Source: JASLBX01 sp036373915
Lineage (GTDB): Bacteria > Actinomycetota > Actinomycetes > Jiangellales > Jiangellaceae
NCBI GenBank assembly: GCA_036373915.1
Contig: DASUUU010000089.1
Span: 1 to 25,745, forward strand
Length of the DNA: 25,745 bases
Reading direction: 5' to 3'
In this document: piece by piece, positions 1 through 6,078 of the stretch
How the letters are laid out: every line of letters begins with the position of its first letter
How positions within the stretch are numbered: position 1 is the first letter of the stretch
Notes under the pieces: generated by a model
Told to the model about the DNA's origin: nothing
The model's database searches: none
The model's input: the letters and a program-made list of their open reading frames with translations, nothing else
Program-made: the position numbers and the translations under genes

Positions 1-30
1 GAAGCCCGCAGAAGGAGTAGCGTCGTGCAC

Positions 31-85
31 GTCGAGGTCTCCCGGATGGGCAGTGTCAGAACTTCCATCCTCGGGAGACCTCGAC
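31..85. terminator. Hairpin terminator at the left edge
   Basis: Bases 31-44 and 72-85 are perfect 14-base inverted arms. The stem continues inward through GGATGG (44-49) and CCATCC (65-70) with a single bulged T, leaving a loop of about 15 bases. It begins a few bases past the stop codon of the leftward gene at 88-540, where a terminator for that gene would lie. There is no clear T-run, which is common for actinobacterial terminators. It could also be the end of a mobile element. Confidence 0.6.
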
Positions 86-87
86 AT

Positions 88-540
88 CTATCCCGGGACC
101 GACGCGCCAGCCCGCGCTACACCCTCAACTGTGAAGAGCCACTTTGGGTGGAAGGACTCGTTCGAGTGCGGCTGCCCCGGGGGACCGCCCTCGGTCTTCG
201 TGAGCACGATTTCATCGATCATTTCTGGTTGCCCGCAGATGGCCTGGCCGTTGAACTGGCTGCGCGGATCGGCGAACGTGACGGGCAGGCTGAGGTTGAT
301 TCTGGCCTCAGCGGTCGTTTTGTCGGCTTCGATCGCGCGCCACAATTCGTTGCTGCCGTCGATCAGAGAGGTGCTCAGCGCCAGCCCGCAGGATGGTGCG
401 GATCCAATACAACGGATCCCCCTTGCGTCCTCGGTACCGTGGATCTCCTGCTGCACCCGGCGGCGGACTTCGTCAACGGTCTGGGTACCCAACCTCCCGA
501 CATTGTGATGAACGAAAATCCGAAAACTTTCGGTAATCAA
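88..540 (-). CDS. Hypothetical protein, 150 aa, possibly N-terminally truncated
   Basis: I do not recognise this protein. The frame has strongly G/C-biased third positions and is followed directly by a terminator hairpin, which supports it as a real gene rather than a shadow of the plus-strand frames. It is predicted soluble, with no membrane segment or signal peptide; the C-terminal half is rich in Pro, Gly and Asp. The only start codon near the open end of the frame is TTG at 540, with no convincing ribosome-binding site, and an in-frame stop lies 27 bases further upstream. The true N-terminus may therefore have been lost when the neighbouring region decayed. Bases 541-775 between this gene and the recombinase remnant show no supported gene. 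Confidence 0.5.
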   Translation of the reverse strand: MITESFRIFVHHNVGRLGTQTVDEVRRRVQQEIHGTEDARGIRCIGSAPSCGLALSTSLIDGSNELWRAIEADKTTAEARINLSLPVTFADPRSQFNGQAICGQPEMIDEIVLTKTEGGPPGQPHSNESFHPKWLFTVEGVARAGASVPG

Positions 541-775
541 TTGCTTTCGCTCAGTAACTTGGCTTTAGCAGACGCCATCGCGGAGAAGAAGCTCATCAAC
601 GAGGCGCCAACCACTACCTACAGCAAACCCTTTCCTACCTCCACTGAGCCGTTGTCCTAGGCAATATCTGCGCCAAAGCAAGGCCGAACACCACTCCCAA
701 GCCCACAGGTAGGTGAGTGCAGCCCGTCGAAACGATTCGTGAGTCGGACGTTCCGCACCTTCCGACCGGATAGCG

Positions 776-1030
776 TTGGCCGACGTTCCGCGGCTCTCCA
801 TGCACTCGTTGCGGCACTGTTTTGACGAATCTGGCCCGGATGGGCTGGGGGCTGCACGCGATCGCTACCTTCGCCGGTCACCGCTCGACGGATTCGACGC
901 TGCGTTACATCCATCTGTCGGTCGGGATCTGGCGGACGAGTTCAACCGCAGAATGGCGCAGGTCCATGCGTGGCGGGATCACATGCTCACCCAGGCCGGT
1001 GCCGTAGAGGGTGACGAGGGCTGGTCGTGA
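776..1030 (+). pseudogene. Tyrosine recombinase (integrase) C-terminal remnant, two frameshifts
   Basis: Three pieces in two frames add up to the C-terminal catalytic part of a phage-type integrase. The frame opening at 776 gives MHSLRH, matching the H-x-L-R-H box. After a one-base shift near 817 the other frame gives LHAIATFAGHRSTDSTLRYI, which carries the conserved GH pair and the nucleophile Tyr in its usual spacing. After a second shift near 920 the first frame resumes as RDLADEFNRRMAQVHAW and ends at the TGA at 1028. The N-terminal domain is missing. The frameshifts make it inactive unless they are assembly errors. It overlaps the next broken gene (GTG at 1027), so the original element had coupled genes. 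Confidence 0.75.
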
Positions 1031-1260
1031 CCGCCGCCCCGGTGGTGAGCATCCCGGTGGGGCGACCCGGGCCGGCGTGGCAGTGGCCGATCAACTTGGA
1101 CCACTTTGACCACGGCGAACAGCTGTCCGGCTCGGCGTGAAGCCATCGAGCAGCTGGGTGCGGACCTGCGCCGATTGCCTTCCTACGCGCGCAACGACAG
1201 TCGCGATCTGCCGCCTCCTACCTACTCACCCACGCCGCCGAGTTCGCGCTGATGATGAAT
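1027..1260 (+). pseudogene. Broken gene overlapping the integrase remnant
   Basis: A GTG at 1027 overlaps the stop of the recombinase remnant, typical of translational coupling. The frame reads VTAAPVVSIPVGRPGPAW and continues to a TGA at 1138-1140. Just before that stop the neighbouring frame continues as a plausible protein (REAIEQLGADLRRLPSYARN), and a further shift gives AASYLLTHAAEFALMMN before the frame is lost. At least two frameshifts are needed to join these. The product family is not recognised; the position suggests a partner of the recombinase in a lost integrative element, such as the second protein of a multi-recombinase module. Confidence 0.5.
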
Positions 1261-1288
1261 GTACTCGGTTATGGAGCGCGATCAGCAT

Positions 1289-1585
1289 CTACGACTTTTC
1301 CCTGATAAGCCGTACAAATTGCTCCACTTCTAATACAACGTCGCCCAATTTACTAGTCAGATTCCATTCGTCAACTACTACACGACTTATACCTGGTGGA
1401 ATCGAACGCGCCAACTTTCGGTCGTCCACGGAGGCCTTGAGCGCATTGCACAATACGGCTAACAGTGCCTCCAGATTCTGATCCGTTGCACCCGACTCTC
1501 GCTGGTCAGGAGTCTTCGCGAGCTCCAGCCACAGCATCCGCAGGCACTCAAGGACTGGGTCAATCACGTTGCACTCCCAAGCCAT
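1289..1585 (-). CDS. Small hypothetical protein, 98 aa, atypically AT-rich
   Basis: The frame runs from an ATG at 1585 to a stop at 1289 and encodes a mostly helical, soluble protein with several Leu-rich stretches and no recognisable domain. Base composition is visibly lower in G+C than the rest of the window, pointing to recent acquisition. I see no strong ribosome-binding site before the ATG. It lies between two pieces of a decayed mobile element, so it may be cargo or itself a remnant. Its function is unknown, and a chance open frame in AT-richer DNA cannot be excluded. Confidence 0.4.
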   Translation of the reverse strand: MAWECNVIDPVLECLRMLWLELAKTPDQRESGATDQNLEALLAVLCNALKASVDDRKLARSIPPGISRVVVDEWNLTSKLGDVVLEVEQFVRLIREKS

Positions 1586-1663
1586 ATTGGATCAGATTGG
1601 TGGTTAGGCACGTAGTACTGTGTTCTCCACCAGGATAGAAGTCGAAGTTCGGCGCTACCCGTC

Positions 1664-1825
1664 CAACATACGTTGCACCTTCTGCTCACTGTCGAGGAAG
1701 CCGCTCGCCTGCTCGGGATCGGCCGCACGGTCATGTACCGGATTGTTTCGTCTGGGCTTGCCACCAACACCCGCCCACCGAGCTCAGCGCACATCAGCCA
1801 ATGCGCCGGCGGCTTGGCCGGGTAG
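1664..1825 (+). pseudogene. Excisionase-like / HTH_17 DNA-binding remnant
   Basis: The frame containing base 1679 reads LLTVEEAARLLGIGRTVMYR followed by IVSSG. This is the typical opening of the MerR-like helix-turn-helix found in excisionases and in small actinobacterial excisionase-family DNA-binding proteins. There is no start codon close before it. After the Ser-Ser-Gly turn the frame degenerates and stops at 1823-1825, while another frame shows a plausible continuation (ANAPAAWPGRKAIT), so at least one frameshift is present. Together with the recombinase remnant upstream it marks a dead integrase/excisionase module. Confidence 0.6.
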
Positions 1826-2102
1826 AAAAGCGATCACTCGCCCACACGTCGTCGATGTCCTCAATCCCTGATGGGGGATGCTTGAACAGGTGCGCGACCT
1901 GTGAGTCGATCTCGAATGGATCCTCCTCGTCCAAGAGGTCCGGGTCGCGACCGTTGACTTCAACTCGCACCACGAATCCCACCACGACGGCTGTCACTAG
2001 CGAAGACGCAACTTCGCCGAAGCCATTGCCCGAGACCTTCGACAGCAAAGTCCGCGAACGGCGCGCCGCCGTCTGGGTCGGGAGCCCGAGATCGAATGCC
2101 AA
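1794..2102 (-). CDS. Hypothetical protein, 102 aa
   Basis: This leftward frame lies 31 bases beyond the stop of the 2134-2523 membrane-protein gene and could be the last gene of that operon. Codons are G/C-rich at third positions over most of its length. The middle segment (residues about 33-47) is hydrophobic and Val-rich, and the C-terminal half is acidic (DPDLLDEEDPFEID). The first available start is TTG at 2102, without an evident ribosome-binding site; the frame stays open further upstream but offers no ATG or GTG nearby. I do not recognise a family, and the overlap with decayed DNA at its 3' end keeps confidence low. Confidence 0.4.
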   Translation of the reverse strand: MAFDLGLPTQTAARRSRTLLSKVSGNGFGEVASSLVTAVVVGFVVRVEVNGRDPDLLDEEDPFEIDSQVAHLFKHPPSGIEDIDDVWASDRFSTRPSRRRIG

Positions 2103-2133
2103 CCGGACTCGGAGTTTGCGCCCACCACCGGTG

Positions 2134-2523
2134 CTACTCGGGTGCGAATGCCTCGAAGAAGATCGGGAACGTGCCGATCAGACCGATGAGCACGAGCACC
2201 GCCGTGATGACGAGGATTGCACCGGAGACCCGGCTTCGCCGCAGCAGCGCGTGCAGCACGGCCCAGGCCACAAGCCATGCCACGACGGCGAAGATCGTCT
2301 TGCCCGACAATGGTCCCACCGACTCGCTGAGTCTGAGCCAGTCGTTCACAGTCTCACTGGCCGCCGCGACCGTGGTCACCAGGCCGAGCGCCGCAACGCC
2401 AACGCCCGCGGCCAACAACGCAGCGGCCGCCGGACCCTCCGGGCGTTCCTTGACCTGGACCTGAGTCGGGGTTTCCACTGCGCCTGCGGGCCTCATGTCC
2501 GGCGTCCTATCTGGTGTACTCAT
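2134..2523 (-). CDS. Small multi-pass membrane protein, 129 aa
   Basis: The product has a short polar Pro/Thr-rich N-terminus (about 35 residues) and then three hydrophobic segments: the Ala/Val-rich AALLAAGVGVAALGLVTTVA, the segment TIFAVVAWLVAWAVLHALL, and GAILVITAVLVLIGLIGTF near the C-terminus. The start is the ATG at 2523, because AGGAGG lies 5-10 bases before it; an upstream in-frame GTG overlaps that site and is unlikely. The gene follows the 2554-3066 membrane-protein gene with 30 bases between, so the two form an operon and may make a membrane complex. No known family is recognised. The opposite strand carries a long open frame (1801-3162), which is an artefact of the codon bias. Confidence 0.8.
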   Translation of the reverse strand: MSTPDRTPDMRPAGAVETPTQVQVKERPEGPAAAALLAAGVGVAALGLVTTVAAASETVNDWLRLSESVGPLSGKTIFAVVAWLVAWAVLHALLRRSRVSGAILVITAVLVLIGLIGTFPIFFEAFAPE

Positions 2524-2553
2524 GCCGTCCCTCCTCACGTCGGTCCGGGTGTC

Positions 2554-3066
2554 CTAGGTGACGGGTGCGGCCTTAGTGATCAACGCTCCGAACAGTCCAG
2601 CCACGGCGGCGACGGCGAACGCCACCACGAAGAAGACGATGGTGACGTAGCGGAGGCGGCTGTTCCTAGCCAGCGCCTGCCCGTAGTACAGGACCAGGAA
2701 GGCCGCCACAGTAGCCAGGATCGGGCTGACCCAGGCGATGTGCTCCTTCCACTCCATACCAAACCTATGCCACAGTTCGGTCGACTCCTCGGCCAGCAGC
2801 GTCGAACGCGGACTGTCCTCGGCGGGATCCCGGTACCAGGGGTACACAACCCACGTTCCGGTGATCACGGTCGCCCAGGCGACCACGGCCATCGTCGTAA
2901 TGCCAACGCCGATCCGCCGTGCCGACGTCCGCAGTCCCGACGGGGTTTCGACGGCAGGGCGCAGCGCGTACAGTTCGGCGAGCCCACCGGCGAAGGCGAG
3001 GAGAAACAGGCCACCGAGCACGACACCGTGTATCAGCGCCCACCATTCCCGATATGTGAGTTCCAT
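2554..3066 (-). CDS. Four-helix membrane protein, 170 aa, first gene of a two-gene operon
   Basis: Hydrophobic segments lie at residues about 10-32, 50-75, 108-128 and 140-165. The N-terminal helix starts EWWALIHGVV and a later loop/helix reads EWKEHIAWVSP, so two conserved-looking Trp/His clusters sit near helix ends. Such clusters could ligate heme or metal, but that is inference. The start is the ATG at 3066, preceded by GAGGAGGAG at good spacing. The gene leads the operon with 2134-2523. I do not recognise the family. The two DosR-box-like palindromes about 100 bases upstream suggest induction under hypoxia, nitric oxide or redox stress. Confidence 0.8.
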   Translation of the reverse strand: MELTYREWWALIHGVVLGGLFLLAFAGGLAELYALRPAVETPSGLRTSARRIGVGITTMAVVAWATVITGTWVVYPWYRDPAEDSPRSTLLAEESTELWHRFGMEWKEHIAWVSPILATVAAFLVLYYGQALARNSRLRYVTIVFFVVAFAVAAVAGLFGALITKAAPVT

Positions 3067-3503
3067 GCGATCTCCTCCTCTCAGGGGTGTCCCGCATGGC
3101 CTCGTCGGTTGCGGACCGCCGAAGCGGTCTTAGTACGATCATCACCGTCGCACCCGGTCTAGCTAGGGACCTATGACCCCTGCCCCCAGGGACCATCGAC
3201 CTCTGGACCTGCGTCATCGCCGGCATCCTCAGGCACTCTTGGCCCGGCCGTTGCTAACCGAGGCACACCCGAGCGCGCCGGTCAAGGTCCAGGTCAGATC
3301 CGCCGACTGCGCGCTCGATGCCATGCCGTCAAGACAGTGTGTTGCACAAGATCCCAAGTCGGCTGATGATCGACATACCCGTCAGGTCGGTACAGCAAGT
3401 CGCGCGGAGGTCCTTCATGTAGTGAACGGTCGACAGTGCAACATGCGTGTCCCTAGTCGGCGTAGGCTTGGGTCATCCCCACCGCCAGCGACGGAGGTCG
3501 ACC
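3067..3503. other. 437-bp divergent intergenic region
   Basis: This gap separates the leftward membrane operon from the rightward GNAT gene. It holds two DosR-box-like palindromes near its left side, a possible minus-strand -10 box (TACTAA, 3135-3130) between them and the operon start, and the GGAGG ribosome-binding site of the GNAT gene at its right end. The plus-strand frames here (for example 3173-3775) lack a start signal and show no coding character. Confidence 0.5.
3166..3202. promoter_or_regulatory. Two tandem DosR/DevR-box-like palindromes
   Basis: GGGACCTATGACCC (3166-3179) and GGGACCATCGACCT (3189-3202) start 23 bases apart. The mycobacterial DosR core is GGGACTWWAGTCCC. The first site matches 11 of 14 positions by my count; the second keeps the GGGAC half and most of the distal half. 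Tandem sites at this kind of spacing are usual in DosR-controlled promoters. They lie 100-136 bases upstream of the ATG at 3066, with a possible minus-strand -10 box (TACTAA, 3135-3130) between. The regulator itself need not be in this window. Confidence 0.45.
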
Positions 3504-4121
3504 ATGGCGGGTCTCGAGGGCATAGCACTACGACCGCTCGACGGCGCGGAGTTGAAGGCTGCGGCGCTCCTCGCGGCGAGAGCCATGCGCGACAATCCTC
3601 TGCAGATCGTCGCCATCGGCCAAGATCCAGAACGGCGTTTGCGACTCATGTATCGCGGCTTCTCGCGTTTGCTGCGGTTGGATGGACGAGCGACTGTCGG
3701 GGCATGGGACGGCGATCGGCTCGTCGGTGTCGCTGCCACGGCCGAGCCAGGCCACTGCCAGCCCTCGACCCGTGAGCGCCTCCGGCTTGCGCCGACGTTT
3801 CTCATCGCCGGGCGGGCCGCACCTCGGCTAGGCCGCTGGATGTCGGCCTGGGCCAAGTACGACCCAGCCGAGCCACACTCCCATCTCGGTCCGGTTGGAG
3901 TCGATCCCGAGCTCCAAGGACGCGGCGTCGGCAGCATGCTCCTCGCCGAGTACTGCCAACGCCTCGATCAGCGGAGGATGCTCTCGTATCTCGAGACCGA
4001 CAAACCCGAGAACGTTCGTCTCTACAAGCGCTTCGGCTACCACATGACCGCGGAGGCCGAAGTCCTCGGCGTCACCAGCTGGTTCATGACGCGCGAGCCG
4101 ACGCCGCTCACCGGCAAGTAG
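3504..4121 (+). CDS. GNAT-family N-acetyltransferase, 205 aa
   Basis: The protein should transfer an acetyl group from acetyl-CoA to an amine; the substrate cannot be read from sequence. The acetyl-CoA-binding motif A is clear around residues 127-147: HLGPVGVDPELQGRGVGSML, with the Q/R-x-x-G-x-G/A signature as QGRGVG. It is followed by the usual alpha-helix and a C-terminal NVRLYKRFGY segment in which Tyr is the common general acid. The length is normal for a single-domain GNAT. The start is the ATG at 3504, with GGAGGT seven bases before it; an upstream GTG in frame at 3447 has no such site. It appears monocistronic, with about 296 bases to the next gene. Confidence 0.88.
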   Translation: MAGLEGIALRPLDGAELKAAALLAARAMRDNPLQIVAIGQDPERRLRLMYRGFSRLLRLDGRATVGAWDGDRLVGVAATAEPGHCQPSTRERLRLAPTFLIAGRAAPRLGRWMSAWAKYDPAEPHSHLGPVGVDPELQGRGVGSMLLAEYCQRLDQRRMLSYLETDKPENVRLYKRFGYHMTAEAEVLGVTSWFMTREPTPLTGK

Positions 4122-4356
4122 TACCTCGCTTCGCCACCGTGTGCGGGCGGCTGCGGCCAGCAGCGTCGACATGCACGCGAGATCCGTGAGCGTCCCTATC
4201 CGAGCCCAGCCCTGGCAACCTCCACGTCCACGACAACCGGGACGCTGCGCGGGCAAGGTCTGCCGGTGGTAGGGCTCGTTCTCCGGACGCGGGACGCTGC
4301 TCTGGTAGCCGATGCGGCAGCCACAACGCCGGCGTACTCGCTGGGCCTCACATCTG

Positions 4357-4383
4357 TATCCCTTCGGCTGCACCGTTCGTCCT
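4357..4383 (+). promoter_or_regulatory. Candidate ECF-type promoter (copy 1 of a shared leader)
   Basis: TATCCC (4357-4362) and CGTCCT (4378-4383) are separated by 15 bases. The same two hexamers with the same 15-base spacer occur before the other SHOCT operon (7713-7739). The similarity continues downstream through GCATCGC and AGGAGGTG, so about 60 bp of leader is shared. CGTC is a common -10 core for ECF sigma factors; the -35 element is not a classic GGAAC. The first gene starts 35 bases past the -10. The rest of 4122-4417 shows no gene. Confidence 0.5.
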
Positions 4384-4417
4384 GAACAGTGACGCATCGC
4401 TGAAGGAGGTGATTGAG

Positions 4418-4654
4418 ATGCTCCACCGCAACGAAGGTGCGCTTGATCGGGCAGTGCGGCTGACGATCGGCATCGTTCTGCTGCCTGGCGGGCTGCTCCT
4501 GCTGGATGGACTACAAGGTGGTGTTCTGGGCTTAGTGCTCGCGACCATCGGCCTGTTTGGTCTGGTCAGCGGTACCACCGGCTTCTGTCCCCTGTATCTG
4601 CCTTTCGGTTTCTCCACCGTAAAGGGGAAGCCGTCCAAAGTCCGATCTAGCTGA
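4418..4654 (+). CDS. DUF2892 (YgaP transmembrane-like) membrane protein, 78 aa
   Basis: The N-terminus NEGALDRAVRLTIGIVLLPG and the end of the second helix, GFCPLYLPFG, are the hallmarks of the DUF2892 family: an Asn-x-Gly-x-x-Asp-Arg opening and a Gly-x-Cys-Pro-x-Tyr box. Two membrane helices fill residues about 13-28 and 33-52. In YgaP-type proteins this domain anchors a rhodanese; here it stands alone, as in many bacteria, with an unproven role in sulfur or redox chemistry. The start is the ATG at 4418 with GGAGG eight bases upstream; the GTG at 4409 overlaps that site. It heads a rightward unit with the 62-aa ORF and a SHOCT protein, downstream of the candidate shared promoter. Confidence 0.85.
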   Translation: MLHRNEGALDRAVRLTIGIVLLPGGLLLLDGLQGGVLGLVLATIGLFGLVSGTTGFCPLYLPFGFSTVKGKPSKVRSS

Positions 4655-4677
4655 GAGCTTGGTGGGGAGGTATCCCA

Positions 4678-4866
4678 ATGCTCGACGATGAAAGTGAGGA
4701 GTCCGCGTCCGTTGAACCGGATTCTTCGCGCGAGGCCAGGATGGAGTCGTGCCATTGTGGCCGTGCAAGTGAAGCAAATTGCGGCCGCACACTGCGGTGT
4801 GCCAACCGCGTTCCCGAGAATCTGGGAAAGTCCCAGAGGCGGGGTCTAATGAAGGAGGGGTATTAA
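4678..4866 (+). CDS. Small Cys-containing ORF, 62 aa
   Basis: A GGGGAGG seven bases before the ATG at 4678, and a stop codon that overlaps the ATG of the next gene by one base (TAATG), suggest a translated and coupled small gene. The N-terminal 20 residues are acidic and Ser-rich. The middle reads SCHCGRASEANCGRTLRC, with four Cys and one His that could bind a metal, but no known family fits. Third-position G/C bias is only moderate, so it may instead be leader DNA for the SHOCT gene. It also contains the palindrome CTGGGA-AAG-TCCCAG (4822-4836). Confidence 0.4.
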   Translation: MLDDESEESASVEPDSSREARMESCHCGRASEANCGRTLRCANRVPENLGKSQRRGLMKEGY

Positions 4867-5171
4867 TGATGATGTGGGGCGGTTATGGCTGGGGGTGGCC
4901 GGGCTTTTTGGTGGCTGCCGTCTTTATGGTGGCCTGCATCGTTCTCATGGGGCGGATGATGGGTCATGGTCGCATGTCCAATCACCGGGATCACACGAAT
5001 GGACTTAGGCCGCAGACTTCAGCCCCTTACGGGGCGGACGTTGTTGAACAGGACCTGGAACTGCGGCTTGTCAATGGTGAGATCGATTTCGACGAGTACA
5101 ACCGGCTTCGTGATGCGCTCGCGGACACCGGCACTGCCGGCAGAGAGAAAGAGGTGAACAATCACCATTGA
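4866..5171 (+). CDS. SHOCT-domain membrane protein, 101 aa
   Basis: A Met/Trp/Gly-rich N-terminus leads into one membrane helix (residues about 12-31), a polar linker, and a C-terminal SHOCT domain around residues 58-84 (LELRLVNGEIDFDEYNRLRD). SHOCT is a short C-terminal helical motif with an L-x-G-x-I-[ST/D]-x-x-E-[FY] core, often found on small membrane proteins and thought to mediate oligomerisation. The start is the first of three consecutive ATGs (4866), because AAGGAGGGG lies just upstream and the stop of the preceding ORF overlaps it. A second SHOCT protein lies at 7794-8054. A strong hairpin terminator follows at 5240-5278. Confidence 0.85.
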   Translation: MMMWGGYGWGWPGFLVAAVFMVACIVLMGRMMGHGRMSNHRDHTNGLRPQTSAPYGADVVEQDLELRLVNGEIDFDEYNRLRDALADTGTAGREKEVNNHH

Positions 5172-5239
5172 CAGCGGGGCGATCACATCTGACTCCAGAT
5201 CATAGGTCGCTGCGCCGCCGTCGAATTCAGAGTCGGCCA

Positions 5240-5278
5240 ATGCCGTGATAGCCCGTCGATGGCGGGCTATCACGGCAT
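5240..5278. terminator. Strong bidirectional hairpin terminator
   Basis: The arms at 5240-5255 and 5263-5278 are perfectly complementary over 16 bases, starting ATGCCGTGATAGCCCG, with a 7-base loop. It sits between the rightward SHOCT gene (stop 5171) and the leftward sigma-factor gene (stop 5313), so it can end both transcripts. Confidence 0.85.
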
Positions 5279-5312
5279 ATGTGCGCCAGCCGAGATCTCC
5301 AAGACGACGTGG

Positions 5313-5942
5313 CTAGGCAGATCGGGCGGCGCGCCGCTCGTCGGCTTGCTCGGGGGACACCGGATCACACACGGTAACTCCCCGGTCGTCGGGCTCGAAC
5401 TCGCAACCCACCTCGAGTGCCTGGCGTAGTCTAAGCCGCCCGCGATGAATTCTGATCTTGGTAGTCGCCAACGTAAGCCCCAGCATCTCCGCGATCTCGG
5501 GGTTCGACAAGCCGTGAGCGTCATGGAGGAGGATCACCGAGCGAAAGTCGTCCGGAAGGTCGTCGACGAAGTCCTGCACGCACTCACTCATTTCCGACTG
5601 CTCGACGCGACGGTCTACGCGCACCGTGGGGTCGGGTATATGCCCAATAAGGTCGGCTCCATCACGGTCTTGCCCGTCGGCATACGCGAGCCGCCGCCTA
5701 CCCTCGGTGCGCACCCAATCAACGAAGACGTTGGTTGCCAGCCTGTACAGCCACGGCACGAGCGCCGAACGATCTCGCAGCGATCCGATTCTTCGCAGTG
5801 TCCGGAGAAATGTCTCCTGGGTCAGATCCTCCGCCACCATGGGATCCTTGGCCATTTTCAGCAGATAGCGGTAGATCCGGGGGCGATGCTCTTGAACCAC
5901 TTGACCTAGATCGAGGTCAACCTGCGCGTCGAAAGCATTCAT
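5313..5942 (-). CDS. ECF-type RNA polymerase sigma factor, 209 aa
   Basis: Sigma region 2 spans residues about 19-85 (DPMVAEDLTQETFLRTLRRI, then PWLYRLATNVFVDWVR). Sigma region 4 lies near residues 120-178, with the helix-turn-helix LSNPEIAEMLGLTLATTKIR. A C-terminal tail of about 30 residues carries a Cys pair (CEFEPDDRGVTVC), seen in some ECF groups and possibly redox- or metal-responsive. The start is the ATG at 5942 with GGGAGG just upstream; an earlier in-frame ATG at 5978 lacks a site. No anti-sigma gene is adjacent, so control must come from the tail, an unlinked partner or transcription. Likely targets are the two similar leaders at 4357 and 7713. The 5' leader contains the hairpin GCCCAC/GTGGGC (5971-5988) and a DosR-like box at 6049. 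Confidence 0.9.
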   Translation of the reverse strand: MNAFDAQVDLDLGQVVQEHRPRIYRYLLKMAKDPMVAEDLTQETFLRTLRRIGSLRDRSALVPWLYRLATNVFVDWVRTEGRRRLAYADGQDRDGADLIGHIPDPTVRVDRRVEQSEMSECVQDFVDDLPDDFRSVILLHDAHGLSNPEIAEMLGLTLATTKIRIHRGRLRLRQALEVGCEFEPDDRGVTVCDPVSPEQADERRAARSA

Positions 5943-6048
5943 AGGAGCCTCCCTTCGGCCCCTGCGACTTGCCCACACTCAGGTGGGCTTAGGACCAAGC
6001 TACGCCGGCAGCGGGCTAGCCACGCCTGCTGAAAGCCCCTCCGAGGCT

Positions 6049-6062
6049 GGGACTTTCTGCCC
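6049..6062. promoter_or_regulatory. DosR-box-like site upstream of the ECF sigma gene
   Basis: GGGACTTTCTGCCC resembles the DosR core GGGACTWWAGTCCC: the whole left half GGGACTTT and the distal CCC are kept. It lies about 107 bases upstream of the sigma-factor ATG, on the side from which that gene is transcribed, and just past the stop of the MFS gene. This is the best single match to the motif in the window. Confidence 0.45.
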
Positions 6063-6078
6063 TAGAAATCGGGGTCCG

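Noticed and set aside
1801..3162. 453-codon plus-strand open frame
   Set aside because: It lies opposite the two leftward membrane-protein genes, which have ribosome sites and membrane helices; its composition (Arg/His/Gln/Pro-rich) is that of a shadow frame.
4822..4836. Palindrome CTGGGA-AAG-TCCCAG as another DosR-like box
   Set aside because: Only the GGGACTTT half resembles the motif on the minus strand; the distal half does not match, and it may lie inside a coding frame.
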